From Heliopora coerulea (Eukaryota; Cnidaria; Anthozoa; Scleralcyonacea; Helioporidae), in contig JASJOG010000052.1 of the NCBI GenBank assembly GCA_030142905.1, positions 1,197,001 to 1,261,000 on the forward strand: a stretch of 64,000 bases of DNA, given 5' to 3'. Made by a program: the position numbers and the translations under genes. The notes under the pieces are model-generated. The model searched no databases, had not been told where the DNA came from, and was given only the letters and a program-made list of their open reading frames with translations. Below, in pieces: positions 1 to 12,438 of this stretch. The stretch's first letter is position 1; every line of letters begins with the position of its first letter.

Positions 1-3000
1 GAAAGTTTTGAACTCATTTTAGTGATTTTACAGCAATATTTGAGATAATTTTTGAGGTCGAAAAATTTCACCAAAAAGTAAAAGGGTTAACCCACAGTTT
101 TTGACGATTTTTCGACCAAATTCAAACTTTCGAAATAAGCCCGAAATATGAAAGTTTGGACCGAGTAAGATAGTTTTGACCTTATTTCAGGGACTTTACA
201 GTAATATTTAAGATAATTTTTGAGGTCGAAAAATTTTACCAAAAAGTAAAGGGGTTAACCCATGGTTTTCGATTATTTTTCGACCTTTTTGAAACTTTCG
301 AAATAAGCCCGAAATATGAAAGTTTTGGCCGAATAAGATAGTTTTGACCTTATTTGAGGGACTTTACAGTAATATTTTAGATAATTTTCGAGATCGAAAA
401 TATTCACCAAAAAGTAAAGGGGTTAACCCACTGTTTTTCACGATTTTTCTTCAAATTTCAGAATTTGGAAATAAGCCCAAGATTTGAATTTTTGGGCCGA
501 ATAAAATAGTTTTGAACTCATTTTAGGGACTTTACAGTAATATTTGAGATGATTTTTGAAGTCGAAATATTTCACCAAAAAGTAAAGGGGTTAACCCACG
601 GTTTTTGACGATTTTTCGACCAATTTCAAACTTTCGAAATAAGCCCGAAATATGAACGTTTGGGCCGAATAAGATAGTTTTGAACATATTTCAGGGACTT
701 TACAGTAATATTTGAGATAATTTTCTAGGTCGAAAAATTTCACCAAAAAGTAAAGGGGTTAACGCATGGTTTTTCACGATTTTTCGACCAATTTCAAACT
801 TTCGAAATAAGCCCGAAATATGAAAGTTTGAGCCGAATAAGACAGTTTTGACCTTATTTTAGGGACTTTACGGTAATATTTGAGATGATTTTTGAGGTCG
901 AAAAATTTCACCAAAAAGTAAAGGGGTTAACCCATGGTTTTTCACGATTTTTCGACCAATTTCAAACTTTCGAAATAAGCCCGAAATATGAAAGTTTGGA
1001 CCGAATAAGATAGTTTTGAACATATTTCAGGGACTTTACAGTAATATTTGAGATAATTTTCTAGGTCGAAAAATTTCACCAAAAAGTAAAGGGGTTAACC
1101 CATGGTTTTTCACGATTTTTCGACCAATTTCAAACTTTCGAAATAAGCCCGAAATATGAAAGTTTGGACCGAGTAAAGATAGTTTTGACCTTATTTCAGG
1201 GACTTTACAGTAATATTTGAGATAATTTTTGAGATCGAAAAATTTTACCAAAAAGTAAAGGGGTTAACCCATGTTTTTCGATGATTTTTCGATCTATTTC
1301 AAACTTTCGAAATAAGCCCGTAATAAGAATCTATGAGCCGAATAAGATAGTTTTCACCTTATTTTAGGGACTTTACAATAATATTTGAGATAATTTTTGA
1401 GGTCGAAAAATTTCACCAAAAAGTAAAGGGGTTAACCCATGGTTTTTGACGATTTTTCGACCAATTTCAAACTTTCGAAATAAGCCCGAAATATGAAAGT
1501 TTGGACCGAGTAAGATAGTTTTGACCTTATTTCAGGGATTTTACAGTAATATTTAAGATAATTTTTGAGGTCGAAAAATTTCACGAAAAAGTAAAGGGGT
1601 TAACCCACGGTTTTTGACGATTTTTCGACCAATTTCAAACTTTCGAAATAAGCCCGAAATATGAAAGTTTGGACCGAATAAGATAGTTTTGAACATATTT
1701 CAGGGACTTTACAGTAATATTTGAGATAATTTTCTAGATCGAAAAATTTCACGAAAAAGTAAAGGGGTTAACCCATGGTTTTTGACGATTTTTCGACCAA
1801 TTTCAAACTTTCGAAATAAGCCCGAAATATGAAAGTTTTAGCCGAATAAGATAGTTTTGACCTTATTTCAGGGACTTTACAGTAATATTTGAGATACTTT
1901 TCTAGGTCGAAAAATTTCACCAAAAAGTAAAGGGGTTAACCCATGGTTTTTCACGATTTTTCGACCAATTTCAAACTTTCGAAATAAGCCCGAAATATGA
2001 AAGTTTGAGTCGAATAAGACAGTTTTGACCTTATTTTAGGGACTTTACGGTAATATTTGAGATAATTTTCTAGGTCGAAAAATTTTACCAAAAAGTAAAG
2101 GGGTTAACCCATGTTTTTCGATGATTTTTCGACCTATTTCAAACTTTCGAAATAAGCCCGAAATAAGAATCTATGGGCCGAATAAGATAGTTTTCACCTT
2201 ATTTCAGGGACTTTACAATAATATTTGAGATAATTTTTGAAGTCAAAAAATTTCACCAAAAAGTAAAGGGGTTAACCCATGGTTTTTGACGATTTTTCTA
2301 CCGATTTCAAAATTTGGAAATAAGCCCAAGATATGAATTTTTGGGCCGAATAAGATAGTTTTGAACTCATTTTATGGACTTTACAGTAATATTTGAGATG
2401 ATTTTTGAGGTCGAAAAATTTCACCAAAAAGTAAAGGGGTTAACCTATGGTTTTTGACGATTTTACGACCAATTTCAAACTTTCGAAATAAGCCCGAAAT
2501 ATGAAAGTTTGGGCCGAATAAGAAAGTTTTGAACTCATTTTAGTGATTTTACAGCAATATTTGAGATAATTTTTGAGGTCGAAAAATTTCACCAAAAAGT
2601 AAAAGGGTTAACCCACAGTTTTTGACGATTTTTCGACCAAATTCAAACTTTCGAAATAAGCCCGAAATATGAAAGTTTGGACCGAGTAAGATAGTTTTGA
2701 CCTTATTTCAGGGACTTTACAGTAATATTTAAGATAATTTTTGAGGTCGAAAAATTTTACCAAAAAGTAAAGGGGTTAACCCATGGTTTTCGATTATTTT
2801 TCGACCTTTTTGAAACTTTCGAAATAAGCCCGAAATATGAAAGTTTTGGCCGAATAAGATAGTTTTGACCTTATTTGAGGGACTTTACAGTAATATTTTA
2901 GATAATTTTCGAGATCGAAAATATTCACCAAAAAGTAAAGGGGTTAACCCACTGTTTTTCACGATTTTTCTTCAAATTTCAGAATTTGGAAATAAGCCCA

Positions 3001-5042
3001 AGATTTGAATTTTTGGGCCGAATAAAATAGTTTTGAACTCATTTTAGGGACTTTACAGTAATATTTGAGATGATTTTTGAAGTCGAAATATTTCACCAAA
3101 AAGTAAAGGGGTTAACCCATGGTTTTTGACGATTTTTCTACCAATTTCAAACTTTCGAAATAAGCCCGAAATATGAACGTTTGGGCCGAATAAGATAGTT
3201 TTGAACATATTTCAGGGACTTTACAGTAATATTTGAGATAATTTTCTAGGTCGAAAAATTTCACCAAAAAGTAAAGGGGTTAACGCATGGTTTTTCACGA
3301 TTTTTCGACCAATTTCAAACTTTCGAAATAAGCCCGAAATATGAAAGTTTGAGCCGAATAAGACAGTTTTGACCTTATTTTAGGGACTTTACGGTAATAT
3401 TTGAGATGATTTTTGAGGTCGAAAAATTTCACCAAAAAGTAAAGGGGTTAACCCATGGTTTTTCACGATTTTTCGACCAATTTCAAACTTTCGAAATAAG
3501 CCCGAAATATGAAAGTTTGGACCGAATAAGATAGTTTTGAACATATTTCAGGGACTTTACAGTAATATTTGAGATAATTTTCTAGGTCGAAAAATTTCAC
3601 CAAAAAGTAAAGGGGTTAACCCATGGTTTTTCACGATTTTTCGACCAATTTCAAACTTTCGAAATAAGCCCGAAATATGAAAGTTTGGACCGAGTAAAGA
3701 TAGTTTTGACCTTATTTCAGGGACTTTACAGTAATATTTGAGATAATTTTTGAGATCGAAAAATTTTACCAAAAAGTAAAGGGGTTAACCCATGTTTTTC
3801 GATGATTTTTCGATCTATTTCAAACTTTCGAAATAAGCCCGTAATAAGAATCTATGAGCCGAATAAGATAGTTTTCACCTTATTTTAGGGACTTTACAAT
3901 AATATTTGAGATAATTTTTGAGGTCGAAAAATTTCACCAAAAAGTAAAGGGGTTAACCCATGGTTTTTGACGATTTTTCGACCAATTTCAAACTTTCGAA
4001 ATAAGCCCGAAATATGAAAGTTTGGACCGAGTAAGATAGTTTTGACCTTATTTCAGGGATTTTACAGTAATATTTAAGATAATTTTTGAGGTCGAAAAAT
4101 TTCACGAAAAAGTAAAGGGGTTAACCCACGGTTTTTGACGATTTTTCGACCAATTTCAAACTTTCGAAATAAGCCCGAAATATGAAAGTTTGGACCGAAT
4201 AAGATAGTTTTGAACATATTTCAGGGACTTTACAGTAATATTTGAGATAATTTTCTAGATCGAAAAATTTCACGAAAAAGTAAAGGGGTTAACCCATGGT
4301 TTTTGACGATTTTTCGACCAATTTCAAACTTTCGAAATAAGCCCGAAATATGAAAGTTTTAGCCGAATAAGATAGTTTTGACCTTATTTCAGGGACTTTA
4401 CAGTAATATTTGAGATACTTTTCTAGGTCGAAAAATTTCACCAAAAAGTAAAGGGGTTAACCCATGGTTTTTCACGATTTTTCGACCAATTTCAAACTTT
4501 CGAAATAAGCCCGAAATATGAAAGTTTGAGTCGAATAAGACAGTTTTGACCTTATTTTAGGGACTTTACGGTAATATTTGAGATAATTTTCTAGGTCGAA
4601 AAATTTTACCAAAAAGTAAAGGGGTTAACCCATGTTTTTCGATGATTTTTCGACCTATTTCAAACTTTCGAAATAAGCCCGAAATAAGAATCTATGGGCC
4701 GAATAAGATAGTTTTCACCTTATTTCAGGGACTTTACAATAATATTTGAGATAATTTTTGAAGTCAAAAAATTTCACCAAAAAGTAAAGGGGTTAACCCA
4801 TGGTTTTTGACGATTTTTCTACCGATTTCAAAATTTGGAAATAAGCCCAAGATATGAATTTTTGGGCCGAATAAGATAGTTTTGAACTCATTTTATGGAC
4901 TTTACAGTAATATTTGAGATGATTTTTGAGGTCGAAAAATTTCACCAAAAAGTAAAGGGGTTAACCTATGGTTTTTGACGATTTTACGACCAATTTCAAA
5001 CTTTCGAAATAAGCCCGAAATATGAAAGTTTGGGCCGAATAA
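1..5042. repeat. Higher-order repeat block: two copies of a 15-monomer, 2,521-bp unit
   Basis: The sequence starting GAAAGTTTTGAACTCATTTTAG at 1 starts again at 2,522 and at 5,043. Bases 1-2,521 and 2,522-5,042 are nearly identical over their whole length; one visible difference is CACGGTTTTTGACGATTTTTCG near 598 against CATGGTTTTTGACGATTTTTCT near 3,119. Monomers within one unit differ from each other far more than the two units do, which defines a true higher-order repeat and implies recent unequal exchange or amplification. Confidence 0.93.
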
Positions 5043-8000
5043 GAAAGTTTTGAACTCATTTTAGTGATTTTACAGCAATATTTGAGATAATTTTTGAGGT
5101 CGAAAAATTTCACCAAAAAGTAAAAGGGTTAACCCACAGTTTTTGACGATTTTTCGACCAAATTCAAACTTTCGAAATAAGCCCGAAATATGAAAGTTTG
5201 GACCGAGTAAGATAGTTTTGACCTTATTTCAGGGACTTTACAGTAATATTTAAGATAATTTTTGAGGTCGAAAAATTTTACCAAAAAGTAAAGGGGTTAA
5301 CCCATGGTTTTCGATTATTTTTCGACCTTTTTGAAACTTTCGAAATAAGCCCGAAATATGAAAGTTTTGGCCGAATAAGATAGTTTTGACCTTATTTGAG
5401 GGACTTTACAGTAATATTTTAGATAATTTTCGAGATCGAAAATATTCACCAAAAAGTAAAGGGGTTAACCCACTGTTTTTCACGATTTTTCTTCAAATTT
5501 CAGAATTTGGAAATAAGCCCAAGATTTGAATTTTTGGGCCGAATAAAATAGTTTTGAACTCATTTTAGGGACTTTACAGTAATATTTGAGATGATTTTTG
5601 AAGTCGAAATATTTCACCAAAAAGTAAAGGGGTTAACCCATGGTTTTTGACGATTTTTCTACCAATTTCAAACTTTCGAAATAAGCCCGAAATATGAACG
5701 TTTGGGCCGAATAAGATAGTTTTGAACATATTTCAGGGACTTTACAGTAATATTTGAGATAATTTTCTAGGTCGAAAAATTTCACCAAAAAGTAAAGGGG
5801 TTAACGCATGGTTTTTCACGATTTTTCGACCAATTTCAAACTTTCGAAATAAGCCCGAAATATTAAAGTTTGAGCCGAATAAGACAGTTTTGACCTTATT
5901 TTAGGGACTTTACGGTAATATTTGAGATGATTTTTGAGGTCGAAAAATTTCACCAAAAAGTAAAGGGGTTAACCCATGGTTTTTCACGATTTTTCGACCA
6001 ATTTCAAACTTTCGAAATAAGCCCGAAATAAGAATCTATGGGCCGAATAAGATAGTTTTCACCTTATTTCAGGGACTTTACAATAATATTTGAGATAATT
6101 TTTGAGGTCAAACAATTTCACCAAAAAGTAAAGGGGTTAACCCATGGTTTTTGACGATTTTTCTACCAATTTCAAAATTTGGAAATAAGCCCAAGATATG
6201 AATTTTTGGGCCGAATAAGATAGTTTTGAACTCATTTTATGGACTTTACAGTAATATTTGAGATGCTTTTTGAGGTCGAAAAATTTCACCAAAAAGTAAA
6301 GGGGTTAACCTATGGTTTTTGACGATTTTACGACCAATTTCAAACATTCGAAATAAGCCCGAAATATGAAAGTTTGGAGCGAATAAGATAGTTTTGAACA
6401 TATTTCAGGGACTTTACAGTAATATTTGAGATAATTTTCTAGATCGAAAAATTTCACGAAAAAGTAAAGGGGTTAACCCATGGTTTTTCACGATTTTTCG
6501 ACCAATTTCAAACTTTCGAAATAAGCCCGAAATATGAAAGTTTGGACCGAATAAGATAGTTTTGAACATATTTCAGGGACTTTACAGTAATATTTGAGAT
6601 AATTTTCTAGGTCGAAAAATTTCACCAAAAAGTAAAGGGGTTAACCCATGGTTTTTGACGATTTTTCGACCAATTTCAAACTTTCGAAATAAGCCCGAAA
6701 TATGAAAGTTTGGACCGAATAAGATAGTTTTGAACATATTTCAGGGACTTTACAGTAATATTTGAGATAATTTTCTAGGTCGAAAAATTTCACCAAAAAG
6801 TAAAGGGGTTAACCCATGGTTTTTCACGATTTTTCGACCAATTTCAAACTTTCGAAATAAGCCCGAAATATGAAAGTTTGGACCGAGTAAAGATAGTTTT
6901 GACCTTATTTCAGGGATTTTACAGTAATATTTGAGATAATTTTTGAGATCGAAAAATTTTACCAAAAAGTAAAGGGGTTAACCCATGTTTTTCGATGATT
7001 TTTCGACCTATTTCAAACTTTCGAAATAAGCCCGTAATAAGAATCTATGAGCCGAATAAGATAGTTTTCACCTTATTTTAGGGACTTTACAATAATATTT
7101 GAGATAATTTTTGAGGTCGAAAAATTTCACCAAAAAGTAAAGGGGTTAACCCATGGTTTTTCACGATTTTTCGACCAATTTCAAACTTTCGAAATAAGCC
7201 CGAAATATGAAAGTTTGGACCGAATAAGATAGTTTTGAACATATTTCAGGGACTTTACAGTAATATTTGAGATAATTTTCTAGGTCGAAAAATTTCACCA
7301 AAAAGTAAAGGGGTTAACCCATGGTTTTTCACGATTTTTCGACCAATTTCAAACTTTCGAAATAAGCCCGAAATATGAAAGTTTGGACCGAGTAAAGATA
7401 GTTTTGACCTTATTTCAGGGATTTTACAGTAATATTTGAGATAATTTTTGAGATCGAAAAATTTTACCAAAAAGTAAAGGGGTTAACCCATGTTTTTCGA
7501 TGATTTTTCGACCTATTTCAAACTTTCGAAATAAGCCCGTAATAAGAATCTATGAGCCGAATAAGATAGTTTTCACCTTATTTTAGGGACTTTACAATAA
7601 TATTTGAGATAATTTTTGAGGTCGAAAAATTTCACCAAAAAGTAAAGGGGTTAACCCATGGTTTTTGACGATTTTTCGACCAATTTCAAACTTTCGAAAT
7701 AAGCCCGAAATATGAAAGTTTGGACCGAGTAAGATAGTTTTGACCTTATTTCAGGGATTTTACAGTAATATTTAAGATAATTTTTGAGGTCGAAAAATTT
7801 CACGAAAAAGTAAAGGGGTTAACCCACGGTTTTTGACGATTTTTCGACCAATTTCAAACTTTCGAAATAAGCCCGAAATATGAAAGTTTGGACCGAATAA
7901 GATAGTTTTGAACATATTTCAGGGACTTTACAGTAATATTTGAGATAATTTTCTAGATCGAAAAATTTCACGAAAAAGTAAAGGGGTTAACCCATGGTTT

Positions 8001-11000
8001 TTGACGATTTTTCGACCAATTTCAAACTTTCGAAATAAGCCCGAAATATGAAAGTTTTAGCCGAATAAGATAGTTTTGACCTTATTTCAGGGACTTTACA
8101 GTAATATTTGAGATACTTTTCTAGGTCGAAAAATTTCACCAAAAAGTAAAGGGGTTAACCCATGGTTTTTCACGATTTTTCGACCAATTTCAAACTTTCG
8201 AAATAAGCCCGAAATATGAAAGTTTGAGTCGAATAAGACAGTTTTGACCTTATTTTAGGGACTTTACGGTAATATTTGAGATAATTTTCTAGGTCGAAAA
8301 ATTTTACCAAAAAGTAAAGGGGTTAACCCATGTTTTTCGATGATTTTTCGACCTATTTCAAACTTTCGAAATAAGCCCGAAATAAGAATCTATGGGCCGA
8401 ATAAGATAGTTTTCACCTTATTTCAGGGACTTTACAATAATATTTGAGATAATTTTTGAAGTCAAAAAATTTCACCAAAAAGTAAAGGGGTTAACCCATG
8501 GTTTTTGACGATTTTTCTACCGATTTCAAAATTTGGAAATAAGCCCAAGATATGAATTTTTGGGCCGAATAAGATAGTTTTGAACTCATTTTATGGACTT
8601 TACAGTAATATTTGAGATGATTTTTGAGGTCGAAAAATTTCACCAAAAAGTAAAGGGGTTAACCTATGGTTTTTGATGATTTTACGACCAATTTCAAACT
8701 TTCGAAATAAGCCCGAAATATGAAAGTTTGGGCCGAATAAGAAAGTTTTGAACTCATTTTAGTGATTTTACAGCAATATTTGAGATAATTTTTGAGGTCG
8801 AAAAATTTCACCAAAAAGTAAAAGGGTTAACCCACAGTTTTTGACGATTTTTCGACCAAATTCAAACTTTCGAAATAAGCCCGAAATATGAAAGTTTGGA
8901 CCGAGTAAGATAGTTTTGACCTTATTTCAGGGACTTTACAGTAATATTTAAGATAATTTTTGAGGTCGAAAAATTTTACCAAAAAGTAAAGGGGTTAACC
9001 CATGGTTTTCGATTATTTTTCGACCTTTTTGAAACTTTCGAAATAAGCCCGAAATATGAAAGTTTTGGCCGAATAAGATAGTTTTGACCTTATTTGAGGG
9101 ACTTTACAGTAATATTTTAGATAATTTTCGAGATCGAAAATATTCACCAAAAAGTAAAGGGGTTAACCCACTGTTTTTCACGATTTTTCTTCAAATTTCA
9201 GAATTTGGAAATAAGCCCAAGATTTGAATTTTTGGGCCGAATAAAATAGTTTTGAACTCATTTTAGGGACTTTACAGTAATATTTGAGATGATTTTTGAA
9301 GTCGAAATATTTCACCAAAAAGTAAAGGGGTTAACCCATGGTTTTTGACGATTTTTCTACCAATTTCAAACTTTCGAAATAAGCCCGAAATATGAACGTT
9401 TGGGCCGAATAAGATAGTTTTGAACATATTTCAGGGACTTTACAGTAATATTTGAGATAATTTTCTAGGTCGAAAAATTTCACCAAAAAGTAAAGGGGTT
9501 AACGCATGGTTTTTCACGATTTTTCGACCAATTTCAAACTTTCGAAATAAGCCCGAAATATTAAAGTTTGAGCCGAATAAGACAGTTTTGACCTTATTTT
9601 AGGGACTTTACGGTAATATTTGAGATGATTTTTGAGGTCGAAAAATTTCACCAAAAAGTAAAGGGGTTAACCCATGGTTTTTCACGATTTTTCGACCAAT
9701 TTCAAACTTTCGAAATAAGCCCGAAATAAGAATCTATGGGCCGAATAAGATAGTTTTCACCTTATTTCAGGGACTTTACAATAATATTTGAGATAATTTT
9801 TGAGGTCAAACAATTTCACCAAAAAGTAAAGGGGTTAACCCATGGTTTTTGACGATTTTTCTACCAATTTCAAAATTTGGAAATAAGCCCAAGATATGAA
9901 TTTTTGGGCCGAATAAGATAGTTTTGAACTCATTTTATGGACTTTACAGTAATATTTGAGATGCTTTTTGAGGTCGAAAAATTTCACCAAAAAGTAAAGG
10001 GGTTAACCTATGGTTTTTGACGATTTTACGACCAATTTCAAACATTCGAAATAAGCCCGAAATATGAAAGTTTGGAGCGAATAAGATAGTTTTGAACATA
10101 TTTCAGGGACTTTACAGTAATATTTGAGATAATTTTCTAGATCGAAAAATTTCACGAAAAAGTAAAGGGGTTAACCCATGGTTTTTCACGATTTTTCGAC
10201 CAATTTCAAACTTTCGAAATAAGCCCGAAATATGAAAGTTTGGACCGAATAAGATAGTTTTGAACATATTTCAGGGACTTTACAGTAATATTTGAGATAA
10301 TTTTCTAGGTCGAAAAATTTCACCAAAAAGTAAAGGGGTTAACCCATGGTTTTTGACGATTTTTCGACCAATTTCAAACTTTCGAAATAAGCCCGAAATA
10401 TGAAAGTTTGGACCGAATAAGATAGTTTTGAACATATTTCAGGGACTTTACAGTAATATTTGAGATAATTTTCTAGGTCGAAAAATTTCACCAAAAAGTA
10501 AAGGGGTTAACCCATGGTTTTTCACGATTTTTCGACCAATTTCAAACTTTCGAAATAAGCCCGAAATATGAAAGTTTGGACCGAGTAAAGATAGTTTTGA
10601 CCTTATTTCAGGGATTTTACAGTAATATTTGAGATAATTTTTGAGATCGAAAAATTTTACCAAAAAGTAAAGGGGTTAACCCATGTTTTTCGATGATTTT
10701 TCGACCTATTTCAAACTTTCGAAATAAGCCCGTAATAAGAATCTATGAGCCGAATAAGATAGTTTTCACCTTATTTTAGGGACTTTACAATAATATTTGA
10801 GATAATTTTTGAGGTCGAAAAATTTCACCAAAAAGTAAAGGGGTTAACCCATGGTTTTTGACGATTTTTCGACCAATTTCAAACTTTCGAAATAAGCCCG
10901 AAATATGAAAGTTTGGACCGAATAAGATAGTTTTGAACATATTTCAGGGACTTTACAGTAATATTTGAGATAATTTTCTAGGTCGAAAAATTTCACCAAA

Positions 11001-12438
11001 AAGTAAAGGGGTTAACCCATGGTTTTTCACGATTTTTCGACCAATTTCAAACTTTCGAAATAAGCCCGAAATATGAAAGTTTGGACCGAGTAAAGATAGT
11101 TTTGACCTTATTTCAGGGATTTTACAGTAATATTTGAGATAATTTTTGAGATCGAAAAATTTTACCAAAAAGTAAAGGGGTTAACCCATGTTTTTCGATG
11201 ATTTTTCGACCTATTTCAAACTTTCGAAATAAGCCCGTAATAAGAATCTATGAGCCGAATAAGATAGTTTTCACCTTATTTTAGGGACTTTACAATAATA
11301 TTTGAGATAATTTTTGAGGTCGAAAAATTTCACCAAAAAGTAAAGGGGTTAACCCATGGTTTTTGACGATTTTTCGACCAATTTCAAACTTTCGAAATAA
11401 GCCCGAAATATGAAAGTTTGGACCGAGTAAGATAGTTTTGACCTTATTTCAGGGATTTTACAGTAATATTTAAGATAATTTTTGAGGTCGAAAAATTTCA
11501 CGAAAAAGTAAAGGGGTTAACCCACGGTTTTTGACGATTTTTCGACCAATTTCAAACTTTCGAAATAAGCCCGAAATATGAAAGTTTGGACCGAATAAGA
11601 TAGTTTTGAACATATTTCAGGGACTTTACAGTAATATTTGAGATAATTTTCTAGATCGAAAAATTTCACGAAAAAGTAAAGGGGTTAACCCATGGTTTTT
11701 GACGATTTTTCGACCAATTTCAAACTTTCGAAATAAGCCCGAAATATGAAAGTTTTAGCCGAATAAGATAGTTTTGACCTTATTTCAGGGACTTTACAGT
11801 AATATTTGAGATACTTTTCTAGGTCGAAAAATTTCACCAAAAAGTAAAGGGGTTAACCCATGGTTTTTCACGATTTTTCGACCAATTTCAAACTTTCGAA
11901 ATAAGCCCGAAATATGAAAGTTTGAGTCGAATAAGACAGTTTTGACCTTATTTTAGGGACTTTACGGTAATATTTGAGATAATTTTCTAGGTCGAAAAAT
12001 TTTACCAAAAAGTAAAGGGGTTAACCCATGTTTTTCGATGATTTTTCGACCTATTTCAAACTTTCGAAATAAGCCCGAAATAAGAATCTATGGGCCGAAT
12101 AAGATAGTTTTCACCTTATTTCAGGGACTTTACAATAATATTTGAGATAATTTTTGAAGTCAAAAAATTTCACCAAAAAGTAAAGGGGTTAACCCATGGT
12201 TTTTGACGATTTTTCTACCGATTTCAAAATTTGGAAATAAGCCCAAGATATGAATTTTTGGGCCGAATAAGATAGTTTTGAACTCATTTTATGGACTTTA
12301 CAGTAATATTTGAGATGATTTTTGAGGTCGAAAAATTTCACCAAAAAGTAAAGGGGTTAACCTATGGTTTTTGACGATTTTACGACCAATTTCAAACTTT
12401 CGAAATAAGCCCGAAATATGAAAGTTTGGGCCGAATAA
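5043..12438. repeat. Higher-order repeat block: two copies of a 22-monomer, 3,698-bp unit
   Basis: The HOR start signature (GAAAGTTTTGAACTCATTTTAG) lies at 5,043, 8,741 and 12,439, giving two 3,698-base units. The unit shares its first monomers with the 15-mer block but carries extra monomers, including variants with AATAAGAATCTATGGGCC, GATGCTTTTTGAGG and TTTCAAACATTCGAAA. These variants recur at the same offset in both copies (for example TATTAAAGTTTGAGCC near 5,871 and 9,561). The unit therefore looks like an expanded derivative of the 15-mer. Confidence 0.9.
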
